Notes: a model not told the origin generated them from the sequence alone. A stretch of 64,000 nt of DNA from Ethanoligenens sp047722935 (GCA_047722935.1 JBDNZS010000001.1:1-64000); one strand, 5' to 3'. Shown: positions 1-8,532, numbered from the stretch's first letter. Program-made: numbers and translations.

Positions 1-1
1 G

Positions 2-30
2 TTGAACGTTGCAGATTAATATGTTATAAT
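2..30 (+). promoter_or_regulatory. sigma-A promoter of the LacI-type gene
   Basis: TTGAAC at 2-7 and TATAAT at 25-30 with a 17-base spacer. Transcription should begin near 37, only about nine bases before the ATG at 46. That favours the downstream TTG at 82 as the real start of the regulator. Confidence 0.7.
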
Positions 31-45
31 TGTTTATATTACAGA

Positions 46-1125
46 ATGGGTGAGCAAAACGTTGGAAGAGGGGGAAAGAGATTGCCATCTGGGAAAGTAA
101 CTGTACAGGATCTTGCAAATGCGCTAAATCTTTCACGCAATACTGTTTCAAAAGTACTCAATGGCACCGGGCACACTACCGAAAAGACGCGCAAAGCGAT
201 TTTGAGCAAAGCAATGGAGCTTAATTACAAGCAGATTGGGCGTGTGTCCAATCTGCAGTCAGGTGCGCCAACGAAATGTATCACCATGCTTGCGCGGAGT
301 ATGCCCAACAAGAATTATTTTGGGGCACAGCTTTTCACGGGATTGGAACGTGCGATGCATAGACTGGGCTACAGCCTGCCGATGTACATTCTGCATGACG
401 AGGAACTGCAGACCGTGACTTTGCCGGTCAGCGTTAACCTTGATCTTGTGGACGCCTTTATCTGTACCGAATTGTTTGATGAACGCTATGCCCGTATGCT
501 TTGCGGTACAGGGAAACCTGTAATCTTCGCGGACACCTATGCCGATGCGTTCCGTGAACCCTTTCCGGCCGATTTGCTGCTCATGGAGAACACGCACAGT
601 ATGTACGCGTTGGTGTCAAAGTTGGCAGAGAGCGGTTTGCGCCGGATGGCATTCGTGGGTGATCGCGCCCATTGCTTGAGTTTCCGCGAGCGTTGGGAAG
701 GGTTCGCTCGTGCACTGGCTGACCATGGTTTTTCTCCTATGGAAAAGTGTTGTGTTTTGGAGCCGGACGGTTCAGGATATCACGATCCGGATGCCATTGC
801 GCTGAAGCTGCGTTCTATGCCGGAATTGCCGGATGCCTTTGTGTGCGCCAACGACTTTATTGCCATTGATCTTATGCGCGTGCTCAAAGCAATGGGGATG
901 CGTATCCCACAAGATGTCGCCGTCACTGGATTTGATGATGCGCCCGAATGCGAGATCGTCGAGCCGAAGCTGACTACAATCCATACCAGCAGTCATGAAA
1001 TGGGCCTTCTTGCCGCGCAAATGCTGCTGGATCGCATCCAGTCGCCCAATCTTATCCACCACATCACCTATGTTCCAACAAGACCGGTGTTTAGAGCATC
1101 CACACCGGTTGTTTCCAGCAAATAG
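46..1125 (+). CDS. LacI/GalR-family transcriptional regulator
   Basis: DNA-binding repressor or activator of the LacI/GalR family. The N-terminus holds a LacI-type helix-turn-helix (VTVQDLANALNLS, then NTVSKVLNG). It is followed by a type I periplasmic-binding-protein fold for effector binding (about residues 75-350), including the family-typical AVTGFDD and LTTIHTSS segments near the C-terminus. The ATG at 46 has no ribosome site. An in-frame TTG at 82 sits behind AGAGGGGGA and would give about 347 residues starting MPSGKVTVQDL; I prefer that start. The ligand cannot be read from sequence. No sugar genes adjoin it in the window, so its target may lie upstream of base 1 or be the catabolic operon next door, although that operon has its own XRE regulator. 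Confidence 0.9.
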   Translation: MGEQNVGRGGKRLPSGKVTVQDLANALNLSRNTVSKVLNGTGHTTEKTRKAILSKAMELNYKQIGRVSNLQSGAPTKCITMLARSMPNKNYFGAQLFTGLERAMHRLGYSLPMYILHDEELQTVTLPVSVNLDLVDAFICTELFDERYARMLCGTGKPVIFADTYADAFREPFPADLLLMENTHSMYALVSKLAESGLRRMAFVGDRAHCLSFRERWEGFARALADHGFSPMEKCCVLEPDGSGYHDPDAIALKLRSMPELPDAFVCANDFIAIDLMRVLKAMGMRIPQDVAVTGFDDAPECEIVEPKLTTIHTSSHEMGLLAAQMLLDRIQSPNLIHHITYVPTRPVFRASTPVVSSK

Positions 1126-1160
1126 TATTCTTTTGCCCGAACAAAAATAGCGGTTACCCA

Positions 1161-1209
1161 TAGCAGCATCAAATCCCACCCGCATAGCGGATGGGATTTG
1201 ATGCTGCTA
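1161..1209. terminator. long hairpin between convergent genes
   Basis: An 18-bp perfect inverted repeat (1161-1178 with 1192-1209) is extended by CCGC/GCGG inside it. It lies between the convergent LacI gene and the minus-strand operon. There is no clean T-tract directly after either arm, so it is probably a bidirectional terminator, though not a textbook one. Confidence 0.6.
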
Positions 1210-1253
1210 TCTTAAAAATAATGAATGTCAAATGAGCATATTGCTTTTATGTC

Positions 1254-2396
1254 TTATGCCAACGCGGGTCTGTCCCAAAGGTTCAAGCTGGTTCCGACAC
1301 CCAGTTCACGGGCTTTTTGATAGCATTTGTATCCCCAAACGACATCTTCGGTGGGCATGCCGCCTACGGCGTATACGATGACCTGATCTTCCGATTCGCG
1401 CCCGGTCTTGTAGCCATTGATGATGTCGCCGATGTCGGTAATATCTTCTCTCTGGAGTTTGCCGCTGGTCACCAAGTCGTAGAAACGCATTCCAATCAGC
1501 GAGCTTACGGTTTTCTGCGTAGGATACGGCTGACCGTCACCCCAGCCGGCATACATCTTGTAATTGTCGGATACCAATTTGCATTTGGCAGGGTCCACCA
1601 TGAAATCGTCATCCATCAGCAGTGCCGAGGTGCTCATGATGAGCGCGCCCGGTTTCAGCCAGTTGCCGTCCACATAGGGGTTGTCTTCAAACACCGGCGC
1701 ATTCGTGGTGCCGAAGCAGATCATGTCGGCATCCCGGCAGGCTTCTTCTTCGGTGTGGCAAACGATGTATTCTTTGATTGTAGGAAACTTTTCCTTACAG
1801 TAATTGATAAAGCCGTCGATGCCGGACTGACTTCTGCCTTTGATTTTTACAGTTTGGATGGTCGGCTGCTCCGTTACAAAGGATTCAATAGCGGTTTTGC
1901 CCATCACGCCAGGGCCGATGATAGCCGCCACCTTCGGATTTTTTTTAGAGAGAAGCCGTGCACCCAAGCCGGGTACTGCGCCCGTACGCATGGCGCTGAG
2001 CAGATTGGCCGACATGTAGGCGACGGGCGAGCCGGTCTCAAGATCCATCAGCGTCAGCATCAGAATGGAGCGCGGCAGGCCTTTTTGACGGTTAGCTTGG
2101 TTGGAACCATAGCATTTGATACCGCACATGCGGTAATCGCCGCCCACATACGCGGGCATGGCCAGAAAGCGCCGATCCGGGCCGTCCAGCGGCATGCCGG
2201 GCACGTCGGATGTCACAGGGAATTTCAGCTTGATGCCGTGGTCGTTACCGCTGGGGCCACCCATGCGATAGTCCCCTTTGCTCATCAGAGAAAACAGCTC
2301 CTGCATGGCATCAATGCAGCCAGCCATATCCCGTACACCGGCTTTTATCATATCCTGCTCGTTCAGATACAGTAAATCAATTTGGGTGTTATTCAA
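1254..2396 (-). CDS. ornithine cyclodeaminase / mu-crystallin family protein
   Basis: A 380-residue NAD(P)-binding protein of the ornithine cyclodeaminase/mu-crystallin family. A Rossmann glycine motif (IIGPGVMGKTAIESF) lies near the middle, and the N-terminal half has the family's substrate-side segments (LNEQDMIKAGV, MSANLLSAMRTGAVPG). The start is TTG at 2394-2396 behind AAGAGGAA. It is the last gene of the minus-strand amine/amino acid operon and lies about 40 bases after the DAO-type oxidoreductase. Family members act as cyclodeaminases, imine (ketimine) reductases or amino acid dehydrogenases. From memory, close relatives carry the database name 'tyramine oxidase subunit B'; I cannot verify that this applies here. 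A role in handling the imine product of the neighbouring dehydrogenase is inference. Confidence 0.85.
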   Translation of the reverse strand: MNNTQIDLLYLNEQDMIKAGVRDMAGCIDAMQELFSLMSKGDYRMGGPSGNDHGIKLKFPVTSDVPGMPLDGPDRRFLAMPAYVGGDYRMCGIKCYGSNQANRQKGLPRSILMLTLMDLETGSPVAYMSANLLSAMRTGAVPGLGARLLSKKNPKVAAIIGPGVMGKTAIESFVTEQPTIQTVKIKGRSQSGIDGFINYCKEKFPTIKEYIVCHTEEEACRDADMICFGTTNAPVFEDNPYVDGNWLKPGALIMSTSALLMDDDFMVDPAKCKLVSDNYKMYAGWGDGQPYPTQKTVSSLIGMRFYDLVTSGKLQREDITDIGDIINGYKTGRESEDQVIVYAVGGMPTEDVVWGYKCYQKARELGVGTSLNLWDRPALA

Positions 2397-2435
2397 AGTG
2401 GTTCCTCTTTTCTTAGTCGTTAATAAAACCTGGTG

Positions 2436-3593
2436 TCAGACAGCGTGCTTTCGGTCCTTGGCCAGAAACCGGTCGTAACGCAGCGCGTCCAGATTGATTG
2501 TAAGTTCTTGGCCCATTGCCATTTCCGCCAGTAATCTGCCCACGGCAGGCGCCGAGCCGAATCCGTGTCCGGTGAAGCCGCAGGCCAGAATCAATCCCGG
2601 CACTTCATCCACTCTGCTGATGACCGGTACGCCGTCGGCACAGAGATCTGTCCAGCCGCCCCATGCACGCACAATCTTGGCGTTAGCCAACTGCGGAAAA
2701 TACCCCATCACGGCGCGGCAGATATAAGGTGCATGAATGCTGGTGGCTGGCGGCACCGAAAGAGTTGTTTCGTCGTGTGCGGTGAACTGATCATAGCCGG
2801 TCGAACCGCCGAAAATAAAAGACCCGTGCAGTGTCTGGTGTCCGTAGAAATCCGCAGCGGCAGTGCCCAGCATTTGCCAGAATAGATGCGGCTGCGCTTC
2901 TGTCACCAGCGTCTCGGATACCTTCAGGTCGATGGGCACATCGATGCCAACGGTGTTCACAATCCTACGGCTGGCATAACCGGCTGCTACCACAATGTTT
3001 TCCGCTTCAAAAACAGTGCCGTCGAGCGTAACGACCTGTCGCGCCTTGCCCCCGATTTTCCGCAGGTTTTTCACCGGCATGTCGGTGAAAAACTGTGCGC
3101 CAAGCTGTCTGGCTCGCCGGTAGAACGCCAGAGTAGTCCGCAGCGGATTGGCATGGCCGTCCGTTGCACACCAGCTCGCGCCGATTACTGTTTCGGAAAG
3201 ATAAGGATTGATTGCTTTCGCTTCTGCGGCTGAGACCATCCGTACATCTAATCCGGCCGCTTTGGCCCGGTCGGTCAGGTTTTGCAAGGTCTTTAGGTGC
3301 GCCTCTGTTTTGGCGAGGCGTAAATTGCCCTGCTGATAGTACTCGACATCCGCGCCAAGTTCCTCCGAAAGGCCCGGCCACAGTTCCTGAATACCCCACA
3401 TCACATAGGGCAGTTCACGCGGGTCGCGGCCGGACTGGCGTACACCGCCGCCGTTGCGGGAGGAGCCACCGTTCCCGATGAATGGACTGCCCTCCAACAC
3501 GATGACGTCTACGCCTTCTTTTGCAAGATAATAGGCAGCGGCGCAGCCGTTGACGCCGCCGCCGATAATGAGCACTTCCGCTGTCGTTTTCAT
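2436..3593 (-). CDS. FAD-dependent oxidoreductase, DAO/glycine oxidase type (beta-like subunit)
   Basis: A 385-residue flavoprotein of the D-amino acid oxidase/sarcosine oxidase superfamily. The N-terminal dinucleotide motif is VLIIGGGVNGCAAAYYLAKE with the acidic residue of the second strand (VIVLEG). The C-terminal GFTGHGFGSAPAVGRLLAE is the DAO-family FAD signature. Its start overlaps the stop of the upstream BFD-like gene by four bases (ATGA), so the two are translationally coupled. With the 2Fe-2S and FAD/4Fe-4S genes upstream it matches the architecture of heteromeric opine, hydroxyproline and HcnABC-type dehydrogenases, where this subunit oxidises the amine. The substrate is not readable from sequence. 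Confidence 0.9.
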   Translation of the reverse strand: MKTTAEVLIIGGGVNGCAAAYYLAKEGVDVIVLEGSPFIGNGGSSRNGGGVRQSGRDPRELPYVMWGIQELWPGLSEELGADVEYYQQGNLRLAKTEAHLKTLQNLTDRAKAAGLDVRMVSAAEAKAINPYLSETVIGASWCATDGHANPLRTTLAFYRRARQLGAQFFTDMPVKNLRKIGGKARQVVTLDGTVFEAENIVVAAGYASRRIVNTVGIDVPIDLKVSETLVTEAQPHLFWQMLGTAAADFYGHQTLHGSFIFGGSTGYDQFTAHDETTLSVPPATSIHAPYICRAVMGYFPQLANAKIVRAWGGWTDLCADGVPVISRVDEVPGLILACGFTGHGFGSAPAVGRLLAEMAMGQELTINLDALRYDRFLAKDRKHAV

Positions 3594-3922
3594 CTGTGCG
3601 TATCCCCCCGTTCGTTCCCCAGGACCTTCATTTCTACCGGCCGCATCGGGGAACGCGCCGTCGCGGGCTCCAGTTCTGCGGGCGATACACCCAGTTCTCT
3701 GGCAACGATACCTTTAACCAGCCTGCCGCAGGTCTGTCCTTGACAAAGCCCCATGCCGCATCGCAGGTAACGCCGAATCTCGGTGAGTTCAAACAAACCG
3801 TCGTGTACAGCCTGGCGAATCTCGCCTTTGGTGATTTCCTCGCACCTGCAAATGATTTCGTCGTCGTCGGGAGCGGACGTAAAAGGCCCTATATGTTTTG
3901 AGCGGTCACTCAAATCGTTCAT
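3590..3922 (-). CDS. BFD-like [2Fe-2S]-binding protein
   Basis: A 110-residue protein with a bacterioferritin-associated-ferredoxin-like domain. The four cysteines are arranged as ICRC near residue 26 and CGMGLCQGQTC about 32 residues later, the usual BFD [2Fe-2S] pattern. In related amino acid dehydrogenases this domain is often fused to the large FAD subunit; here it is a separate gene 28 bases downstream of that subunit and overlapping the DAO subunit by four bases. The ATG at 3920-3922 has an AGGAGA ribosome site. Its likely role is electron transfer within the complex. Confidence 0.85.
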   Translation of the reverse strand: MNDLSDRSKHIGPFTSAPDDDEIICRCEEITKGEIRQAVHDGLFELTEIRRYLRCGMGLCQGQTCGRLVKGIVARELGVSPAELEPATARSPMRPVEMKVLGNERGDTHR

Positions 3923-3950
3923 TGCCTGATTCTCCTGTTCCTTTATTCTT

Positions 3951-5540
3951 TCAGGCTTCGGATGCCTGTGCTTTGAAAAACCGTGCGTTCCACGCCATAT
4001 CCGCAGGCACCCGCATGGTGAGTAGATTGGTGTGGTCGAACGCCGCCGCCGTTTTCACACCCACCACTTCCGCTTCGCAGACGGGTTCTCCGCTGCGGGA
4101 AAGCGCCGTGCCTTTGTCTCCTTTGACCGGCAGCGGAAGAAACTCATATGGCAGAGTCACGGTAGCAAAACCATTTCCGGCATCCTCGTCCACAAGGAAG
4201 ATGGCCTGCCCGGAGCAGCCCGCTACACACATGCCGCAACCAATGCATTTTATGCTCTCGTCCACCACAGGCAGTGCCGTAATGTGATCGCCTACGCGGA
4301 TGCAATGGCTCGGGCAGACATCCTGACAGGGATTGCAGGGGATATTCTGTGTGCATTCGATGACCGGATGCACGCCCGCACCGCGTGCCGCGCCGGGGAA
4401 ACGGCCAATCTCATCGTCTGCAATATAGCCTTTTTGAAGCAGGTTGACGGATATAGCAATGCCTTCTTCCGTTTCGGTGGGTGTTTTGCCGCGGTTTTGT
4501 GGGGCAAACATGCCCTGACGCAAGCTGGCAAGCACAGACTCTTGCTTCTCCATTTGTTCGTCCAGCGCCGCTTTCTCCAAAAATCCCAGCCTATAGGCTG
4601 CCGCGATGCCGGCGATTCGACCCTCGACCATGGCGGAACTGGCTTCTTCGATGCCGGAGATGTCGCCTGCCGCAAAAACGCCCTTGACGCTTGTCTCCCC
4701 GTATTCGTCGCATAGAGGGACGAGGCCGCCTTTTTTGGGGGCATCCTGCATCTCGCAACCGGCCATATTGGCAAGCTGGCTCATGGGTGAAAGCCCCACA
4801 GCCAGACAAATGGTGTCCACATCAAAATGCTTTTCGGTACCGGGAACGGCCTTCCAACCCGGCCCCACTTCGGCAATGGTTACGCCCGTGACGCGGTCGG
4901 TCCCCTCGGCCTCCACGATGGTATGTGAGAGATAAAACGGTACGCCGCACCGCGCCACTTTGGCGGCGTGGACGCCGTAGCCGCCCACACGCGGCGCGGC
5001 ATCCACCAGCGCGGCTACCTCGCAGCCGGCCTGCAATAGCTGAAAGCTGACTACCAGACCTACGTTTCCCGTGCCGAGCATTAAAATGCGGCGGCCGGGT
5101 TGGATGCCATGCAGATTGACCATGGTCTGCGCCGCGCCCGCACCGATAACGCCGGGCAGCGTCCAGCCCTTGAATGGCACCATGTTTTCAGACGCGCCGG
5201 TTGCCAGCACCACAGCGTCGCCTTTGTAGTGGGAAACGGTGTTCCCCTCGCGAACGGTTATTTCTTTTTCCGGAAAAAGGCCCAACACCACAGCGTTTAA
5301 CCGCACTTCCACCCCCAGGGACTGCGCTTCCGCAAGCAGTTCCTCGCCGATCTTGAACCCGCGCACTCTGGCTTTGTGTTCTTTGGAGCCGAAGAATTTA
5401 TGGATTTGTTTAAAAAGCTGCCCGCCCGGCCTGGCATTTTCGTCGAACACCACGGCGCGCATCCCGCACTTTGCCGCCTCGATGGCAGCGGAAAGCCCCG
5501 CAGGGCCCGCACCTACGACAATCAGATCATATCGTTGCAT
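3951..5540 (-). CDS. FAD-dependent oxidoreductase with C-terminal 4Fe-4S ferredoxin domain (alpha-like subunit)
   Basis: A 529-residue pyridine-nucleotide-disulfide-type oxidoreductase. Residues 1-30 carry the FAD motif (LIVVGAGPAGLSAAIEAAK), and a second nucleotide-binding motif (ILMLGTGNVGLVVSF) lies near residue 155. Two cysteine clusters at about 395-445 (CNPCQDVCPSHC and CIGCGMCVAGC) look like a ferredoxin-type iron-sulfur domain. The start chosen is the ATG at 5538-5540; the open frame runs further upstream but only into the 2Fe-2S gene, whose stop lies two bases before this start. It resembles the HcnB/OoxA-like subunit that passes electrons from the DAO subunit onward. The ferredoxin domain suggests an anaerobic ferredoxin or quinone-type acceptor rather than oxygen; this is inference. 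Confidence 0.9.
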   Translation of the reverse strand: MQRYDLIVVGAGPAGLSAAIEAAKCGMRAVVFDENARPGGQLFKQIHKFFGSKEHKARVRGFKIGEELLAEAQSLGVEVRLNAVVLGLFPEKEITVREGNTVSHYKGDAVVLATGASENMVPFKGWTLPGVIGAGAAQTMVNLHGIQPGRRILMLGTGNVGLVVSFQLLQAGCEVAALVDAAPRVGGYGVHAAKVARCGVPFYLSHTIVEAEGTDRVTGVTIAEVGPGWKAVPGTEKHFDVDTICLAVGLSPMSQLANMAGCEMQDAPKKGGLVPLCDEYGETSVKGVFAAGDISGIEEASSAMVEGRIAGIAAAYRLGFLEKAALDEQMEKQESVLASLRQGMFAPQNRGKTPTETEEGIAISVNLLQKGYIADDEIGRFPGAARGAGVHPVIECTQNIPCNPCQDVCPSHCIRVGDHITALPVVDESIKCIGCGMCVAGCSGQAIFLVDEDAGNGFATVTLPYEFLPLPVKGDKGTALSRSGEPVCEAEVVGVKTAAAFDHTNLLTMRVPADMAWNARFFKAQASEA

Positions 5541-5542
5541 AC

Positions 5543-5869
5543 TTATACCGCACCTTTTTCTTGAGTTTCTGCGGAAACGCCGTCCTGCGTCTGCACCACC
5601 ATGCCCTCCTCCAGAGGGGTAATGCAGGTGCGGGTGTTTGGCTGTCCGTTGACGACCATCACGCAGTCTGTGCATCTGCCGATGGCGCAAAAGATGCCGC
5701 GCGGCCGATGCTGCTTTGAGGTATAGCGGTGTACCATGACGCCGGCCGCTTTCAGCGCCACTGCAATGGGTTCCCCCTCATAGCCCCGCAGTTCCAAACC
5801 GTTGTATGTAAAGGTGATTTCTTTTTGCTTCTCAGGCACCCCTAAAATAGGGTGTTCCAGAATTCTCAT
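5543..5869 (-). CDS. (2Fe-2S)-binding subunit, HcnA/sarcosine-oxidase-alpha N-terminal type
   Basis: A 108-residue plant-type 2Fe-2S protein. It has a beta-grasp start (ITFTYNGLELRGYEGEPIAV) and cysteines in the order CAIGRCTDC plus a fourth in NTRTC. That is the pattern of HcnA and of the N-terminus of sarcosine/opine dehydrogenase alpha subunits. The start is the ATG at 5867-5869, supported by a TGGAGG ribosome site; the open frame continues upstream but has no better start. It is the first of the consecutive dehydrogenase genes in the minus-strand operon. A 356-base gap separates it from the nitrilase gene upstream. Confidence 0.88.
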   Translation of the reverse strand: MRILEHPILGVPEKQKEITFTYNGLELRGYEGEPIAVALKAAGVMVHRYTSKQHRPRGIFCAIGRCTDCVMVVNGQPNTRTCITPLEEGMVVQTQDGVSAETQEKGAV

Positions 5870-5975
5870 GCTGATGCCTCCAGAAAATAAAAGGTTTATT
5901 TGCGCCCGCCCAATCCCTATCGCAGCAAGGTGTGCACGGCTTTTCATTGATGTCAAATCCCTATGTTTTTCGAGG

Positions 5976-6158
5976 TCATTGTGGGTTTCGGCCGCTCTTG
6001 CACCAAGGTTTATCGCCGTTCTGCACGACAGCCGATTTTCTCACCATTTCCCTTTTGGGAACGAATTTCTTGACCGCTCCCGCATATTCCGGGCAATTCA
6101 CCGAACCGGGACAGTGAATGCAGGCAAGAAGTCTCGATTTGTTTGTGCATGTATGCAT
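5976..6158 (-). CDS. candidate small Cys-rich protein
   Basis: A 60-codon frame in the 356-base gap of the amine operon. The ATG at 6156-6158 follows a GGAG ten bases upstream. The peptide is basic and has cysteines at 4, 13, 16, 22 and 53, with CIHCPGSVNC forming a metal- or cluster-binding-like CxxCx5C. I recognise no family. It is co-oriented with iron-sulfur enzyme genes, so a metallochaperone or accessory subunit is imaginable. Chance remains possible because the frame is short. A TTGACA-like hexamer occurs further downstream in the gap without a convincing -10. Confidence 0.45.
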   Translation of the reverse strand: MHTCTNKSRLLACIHCPGSVNCPEYAGAVKKFVPKREMVRKSAVVQNGDKPWCKSGRNPQ

Positions 6159-6225
6159 GATGACATATCTCCATCACTTCATTCCGTCCTTGTTTTCACA
6201 CAGAAACGAAGGCGCATTCGGGTCT

Positions 6226-7047
6226 TTAATATACCTTGGCAACCTCGCCGTAGGTATCGGGTCTGCGATCCTTGAAAATCGTGTAATATTCCTGCTTCAA
6301 TCGTAGCGGCAGATCCGTGTCCAGCTCTGCCGAAATGAATCCCTCTCGTTCTTCGTTCAGTTCTGCAATGGGCGCGCCCAGCGGACTGACAATCTTGCTT
6401 CTGCCGAAAAATCCCAGTGTTTGGTCAAATCCAATCCGGTTGGCCGATATCAGATAAGAAATATTGTCGAAGGCGCGCGCACGCGTCACCAGATCCCAAT
6501 CCGCTGCATACGGTTTTTCCCAGTTTGTAGACACCGTTAGCAGTTGCGCACCCTGCAGCGCGTAGGAGCGCGCCACCTCCGGGAATGCCGTGTCCCAGCA
6601 GATCATCATGCCGATCTTGCCAAATTCCGTATCCAGAACCGGGTAAGTGCAGCCCGCCCGAAAAAATTGCTTCTCGGTATCGAATAGGTGAACTTTTCGG
6701 TAACAGCCAGCCGCTTTTCCCTGCGCATCAATAAAAACCACGGAGTTGAACAGCACGTCTGGCAGCAGTGGGTCCCGCTCTGGGAAACCATAGATCACGT
6801 TGACGCCAAATTTCTTGGCGCAATCGCCAATGCACTTCATGCTGGCACCGTAAGGCACTGTTTCCGCCAAGCGACGGAATTCTGTCCCACATTCATACCC
6901 GGAAGTGATTAGTTCCGGAAACACAATCAGTTTGGTCTGCGGTTCCTCGCGCATTACCGTTTCGATATGTGCAGTCATCTTCGCCAGGTTGACATCCACC
7001 TGGCAGAGAACCGGTTCCATTTGTACGCAGGCTACTTGTAATTTCAT
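6226..7047 (-). CDS. carbon-nitrogen hydrolase (nitrilase superfamily amidase)
   Basis: A 273-residue cytosolic nitrilase-superfamily amidohydrolase. The catalytic triad is visible: Glu45 in FPEL, Lys118 in YRKVHLF and Cys150 in MICWD. The start is the ATG at 7045-7047, preceded by AGAGGA; it begins four bases after the permease stop, so the two genes are likely coupled. An open frame nine codons longer exists but lacks a ribosome site. Family members cleave linear or omega-amides, N-carbamoyl compounds or nitriles. Here the enzyme would release ammonia or an acid from a substrate imported by the adjacent permease, or from a product of the dehydrogenase downstream; which one is unknown. Confidence 0.88.
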   Translation of the reverse strand: MKLQVACVQMEPVLCQVDVNLAKMTAHIETVMREEPQTKLIVFPELITSGYECGTEFRRLAETVPYGASMKCIGDCAKKFGVNVIYGFPERDPLLPDVLFNSVVFIDAQGKAAGCYRKVHLFDTEKQFFRAGCTYPVLDTEFGKIGMMICWDTAFPEVARSYALQGAQLLTVSTNWEKPYAADWDLVTRARAFDNISYLISANRIGFDQTLGFFGRSKIVSPLGAPIAELNEEREGFISAELDTDLPLRLKQEYYTIFKDRRPDTYGEVAKVY

Positions 7048-7051
7048 GCGT

Positions 7052-8455
7052 TCAGTCCTCTTGAAACGCAGCATCCGCCTTCAGTTGCAACGGATTGCGG
7101 TTTTTTACGATCAGGCACCACACCAGCGAAACGATGAGCCAGCCGAGGAATACAAACGGCAGAACAATCATCGGATAGGCAGGCAGCGGATAAATACTGC
7201 CGATCAGCGGAATGCAGATCAAAATGGCCGTAATGGCTGCCAACAGGACATTGCTCGCTTTCAGCTGCCCAATCTTGAACAGGTAGACCGGCGCGGCAAT
7301 GGAGATGAGCAGATAGCTGAACAGGAATCCGTAAACCGCCAATGTACCGGTGTAATTGTAAACATCCATATTGCTGTTTTTCAACAGTTCCAGCACCACC
7401 GGCACGCCGCCCACCACAAGTGCGCATACGGCTGTGGCAATATGCGGGGTCTTGTTGGTTTTGTGGCATCTGGCGATGGCTTTGGGCAGAAAACCCTGAT
7501 TGCTCATGCTCATCATCACGCGGGCCGCCGCTGTAATAGACGCGATGCTGCAGGACCAGAAGCTTACCGTGGCGCCCACGGCGATGAGGAAGCCGAAGAT
7601 GCCCACATGGCTCTGCTGTGCCAAATAGGCCAGCGGCGCGGTGGATTCGCCCAGCGGGGTTTTGGAACCGGTAAAGCCCATGACCATAATGAATGACATT
7701 ACCACAAAAAAGACGCCCACGGCAATGCCGCTGCCCATCACGGCTTTGGGGATATTGCGCAACGGATTTTTTGCTTCCTTGCCCATGGCCGTGGCACTTT
7801 CAAATCCTACAAAGCTAAAGAACGCAAACACAAGGCCCATGCGTATGCTGCTGAAAGAGGAGCCTTTCAAGGTAAGCTGGTTCATGCCGATGTTAAAGTG
7901 ATGGTTGAACAGCACAATGATACCCAGAATGACGATCAGCGAGACCGAGATTGCTTCACTGACCAGCATGACCTTTGCAGACAATTCAACGCCTTTGTAG
8001 GTCAAAACCCACGCGGCGATAATGCCAACCAGAATAATCAGAATGGGGCTGACTTGAAACCCCGCATAGCTGAACAGATTATTCATATAATTTGCAAAGC
8101 CGCAGAGTACCGCGCTGCCGGTGATAAGATAGGCCATGACCAAGCCGCTGCCCGAAACGAAGCCGCCGCTGGTGCCAAGCCCTTGCGAGATGTACGTGTA
8201 AAGGGCGCCGGGTGTGGCGGAACGCTTTGAAAAAATGTTGATTTGCACGCTTAACAGCACCACCGCCAATGTGGCAAACAGATAGGCTGCCCAGGTGGCA
8301 TTCCCTGCGGACGCGAACACGACAGGGATGGTGATGGCCGGTGTAGCGGTGGGGGCGATGTTGGCGATAGACTGCCCCAACACCTCAAAGAAAGATAGGC
8401 AGCCTGCGCGGAGGCCGTGTTGCTGCTCCGGCAGCGCTTTCGCATTTTGATCCAT
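7052..8455 (-). CDS. APC-family amino acid/amine permease
   Basis: A 467-residue polytopic membrane protein of the amino acid-polyamine-organocation family. It has about 12 hydrophobic segments, with the TM1 region typical of the family (FFEVLGQSIANIAPTATPA) and a GFESATAMGKEAKNP segment after about TM6. The ATG at 8453-8455 is preceded by AGGAGG at eight bases and is preferred over the ATG seven codons upstream, which has no ribosome site. It is the first large gene of the operon and lies directly behind an intrinsic terminator, so its expression may depend on read-through. The substrate is probably an amino acid or amine. Confidence 0.9.
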   Translation of the reverse strand: MDQNAKALPEQQHGLRAGCLSFFEVLGQSIANIAPTATPAITIPVVFASAGNATWAAYLFATLAVVLLSVQINIFSKRSATPGALYTYISQGLGTSGGFVSGSGLVMAYLITGSAVLCGFANYMNNLFSYAGFQVSPILIILVGIIAAWVLTYKGVELSAKVMLVSEAISVSLIVILGIIVLFNHHFNIGMNQLTLKGSSFSSIRMGLVFAFFSFVGFESATAMGKEAKNPLRNIPKAVMGSGIAVGVFFVVMSFIMVMGFTGSKTPLGESTAPLAYLAQQSHVGIFGFLIAVGATVSFWSCSIASITAAARVMMSMSNQGFLPKAIARCHKTNKTPHIATAVCALVVGGVPVVLELLKNSNMDVYNYTGTLAVYGFLFSYLLISIAAPVYLFKIGQLKASNVLLAAITAILICIPLIGSIYPLPAYPMIVLPFVFLGWLIVSLVWCLIVKNRNPLQLKADAAFQED

Positions 8456-8496
8456 GTCAATTTCCTCCTGTTTCATATATTATCATAAAAAATAAA

Positions 8497-8532
8497 AAAG
8501 GCGCTGATGACAATATTGTCCTCAGCGCCTTT
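8497..8532 (-). terminator. intrinsic terminator / attenuator just before the permease gene
   Basis: An 11-bp stem (8497-8507 with 8522-8532) continues after one mismatch into GACAAT/ATTGTC. On the minus strand the hairpin is followed by six T, A and six more T. The terminator ends only about 30 bases before the permease start, inside the leader of the operon. Confidence 0.75.

Noticed and set aside
5541..5690. N-terminal extension of the FAD/4Fe-4S protein
   Set aside because: The open frame continues 50 codons upstream, but that part overlaps the 2Fe-2S gene and translates to Arg/His-rich nonsense; the FAD motif starts at the ATG of 5540.
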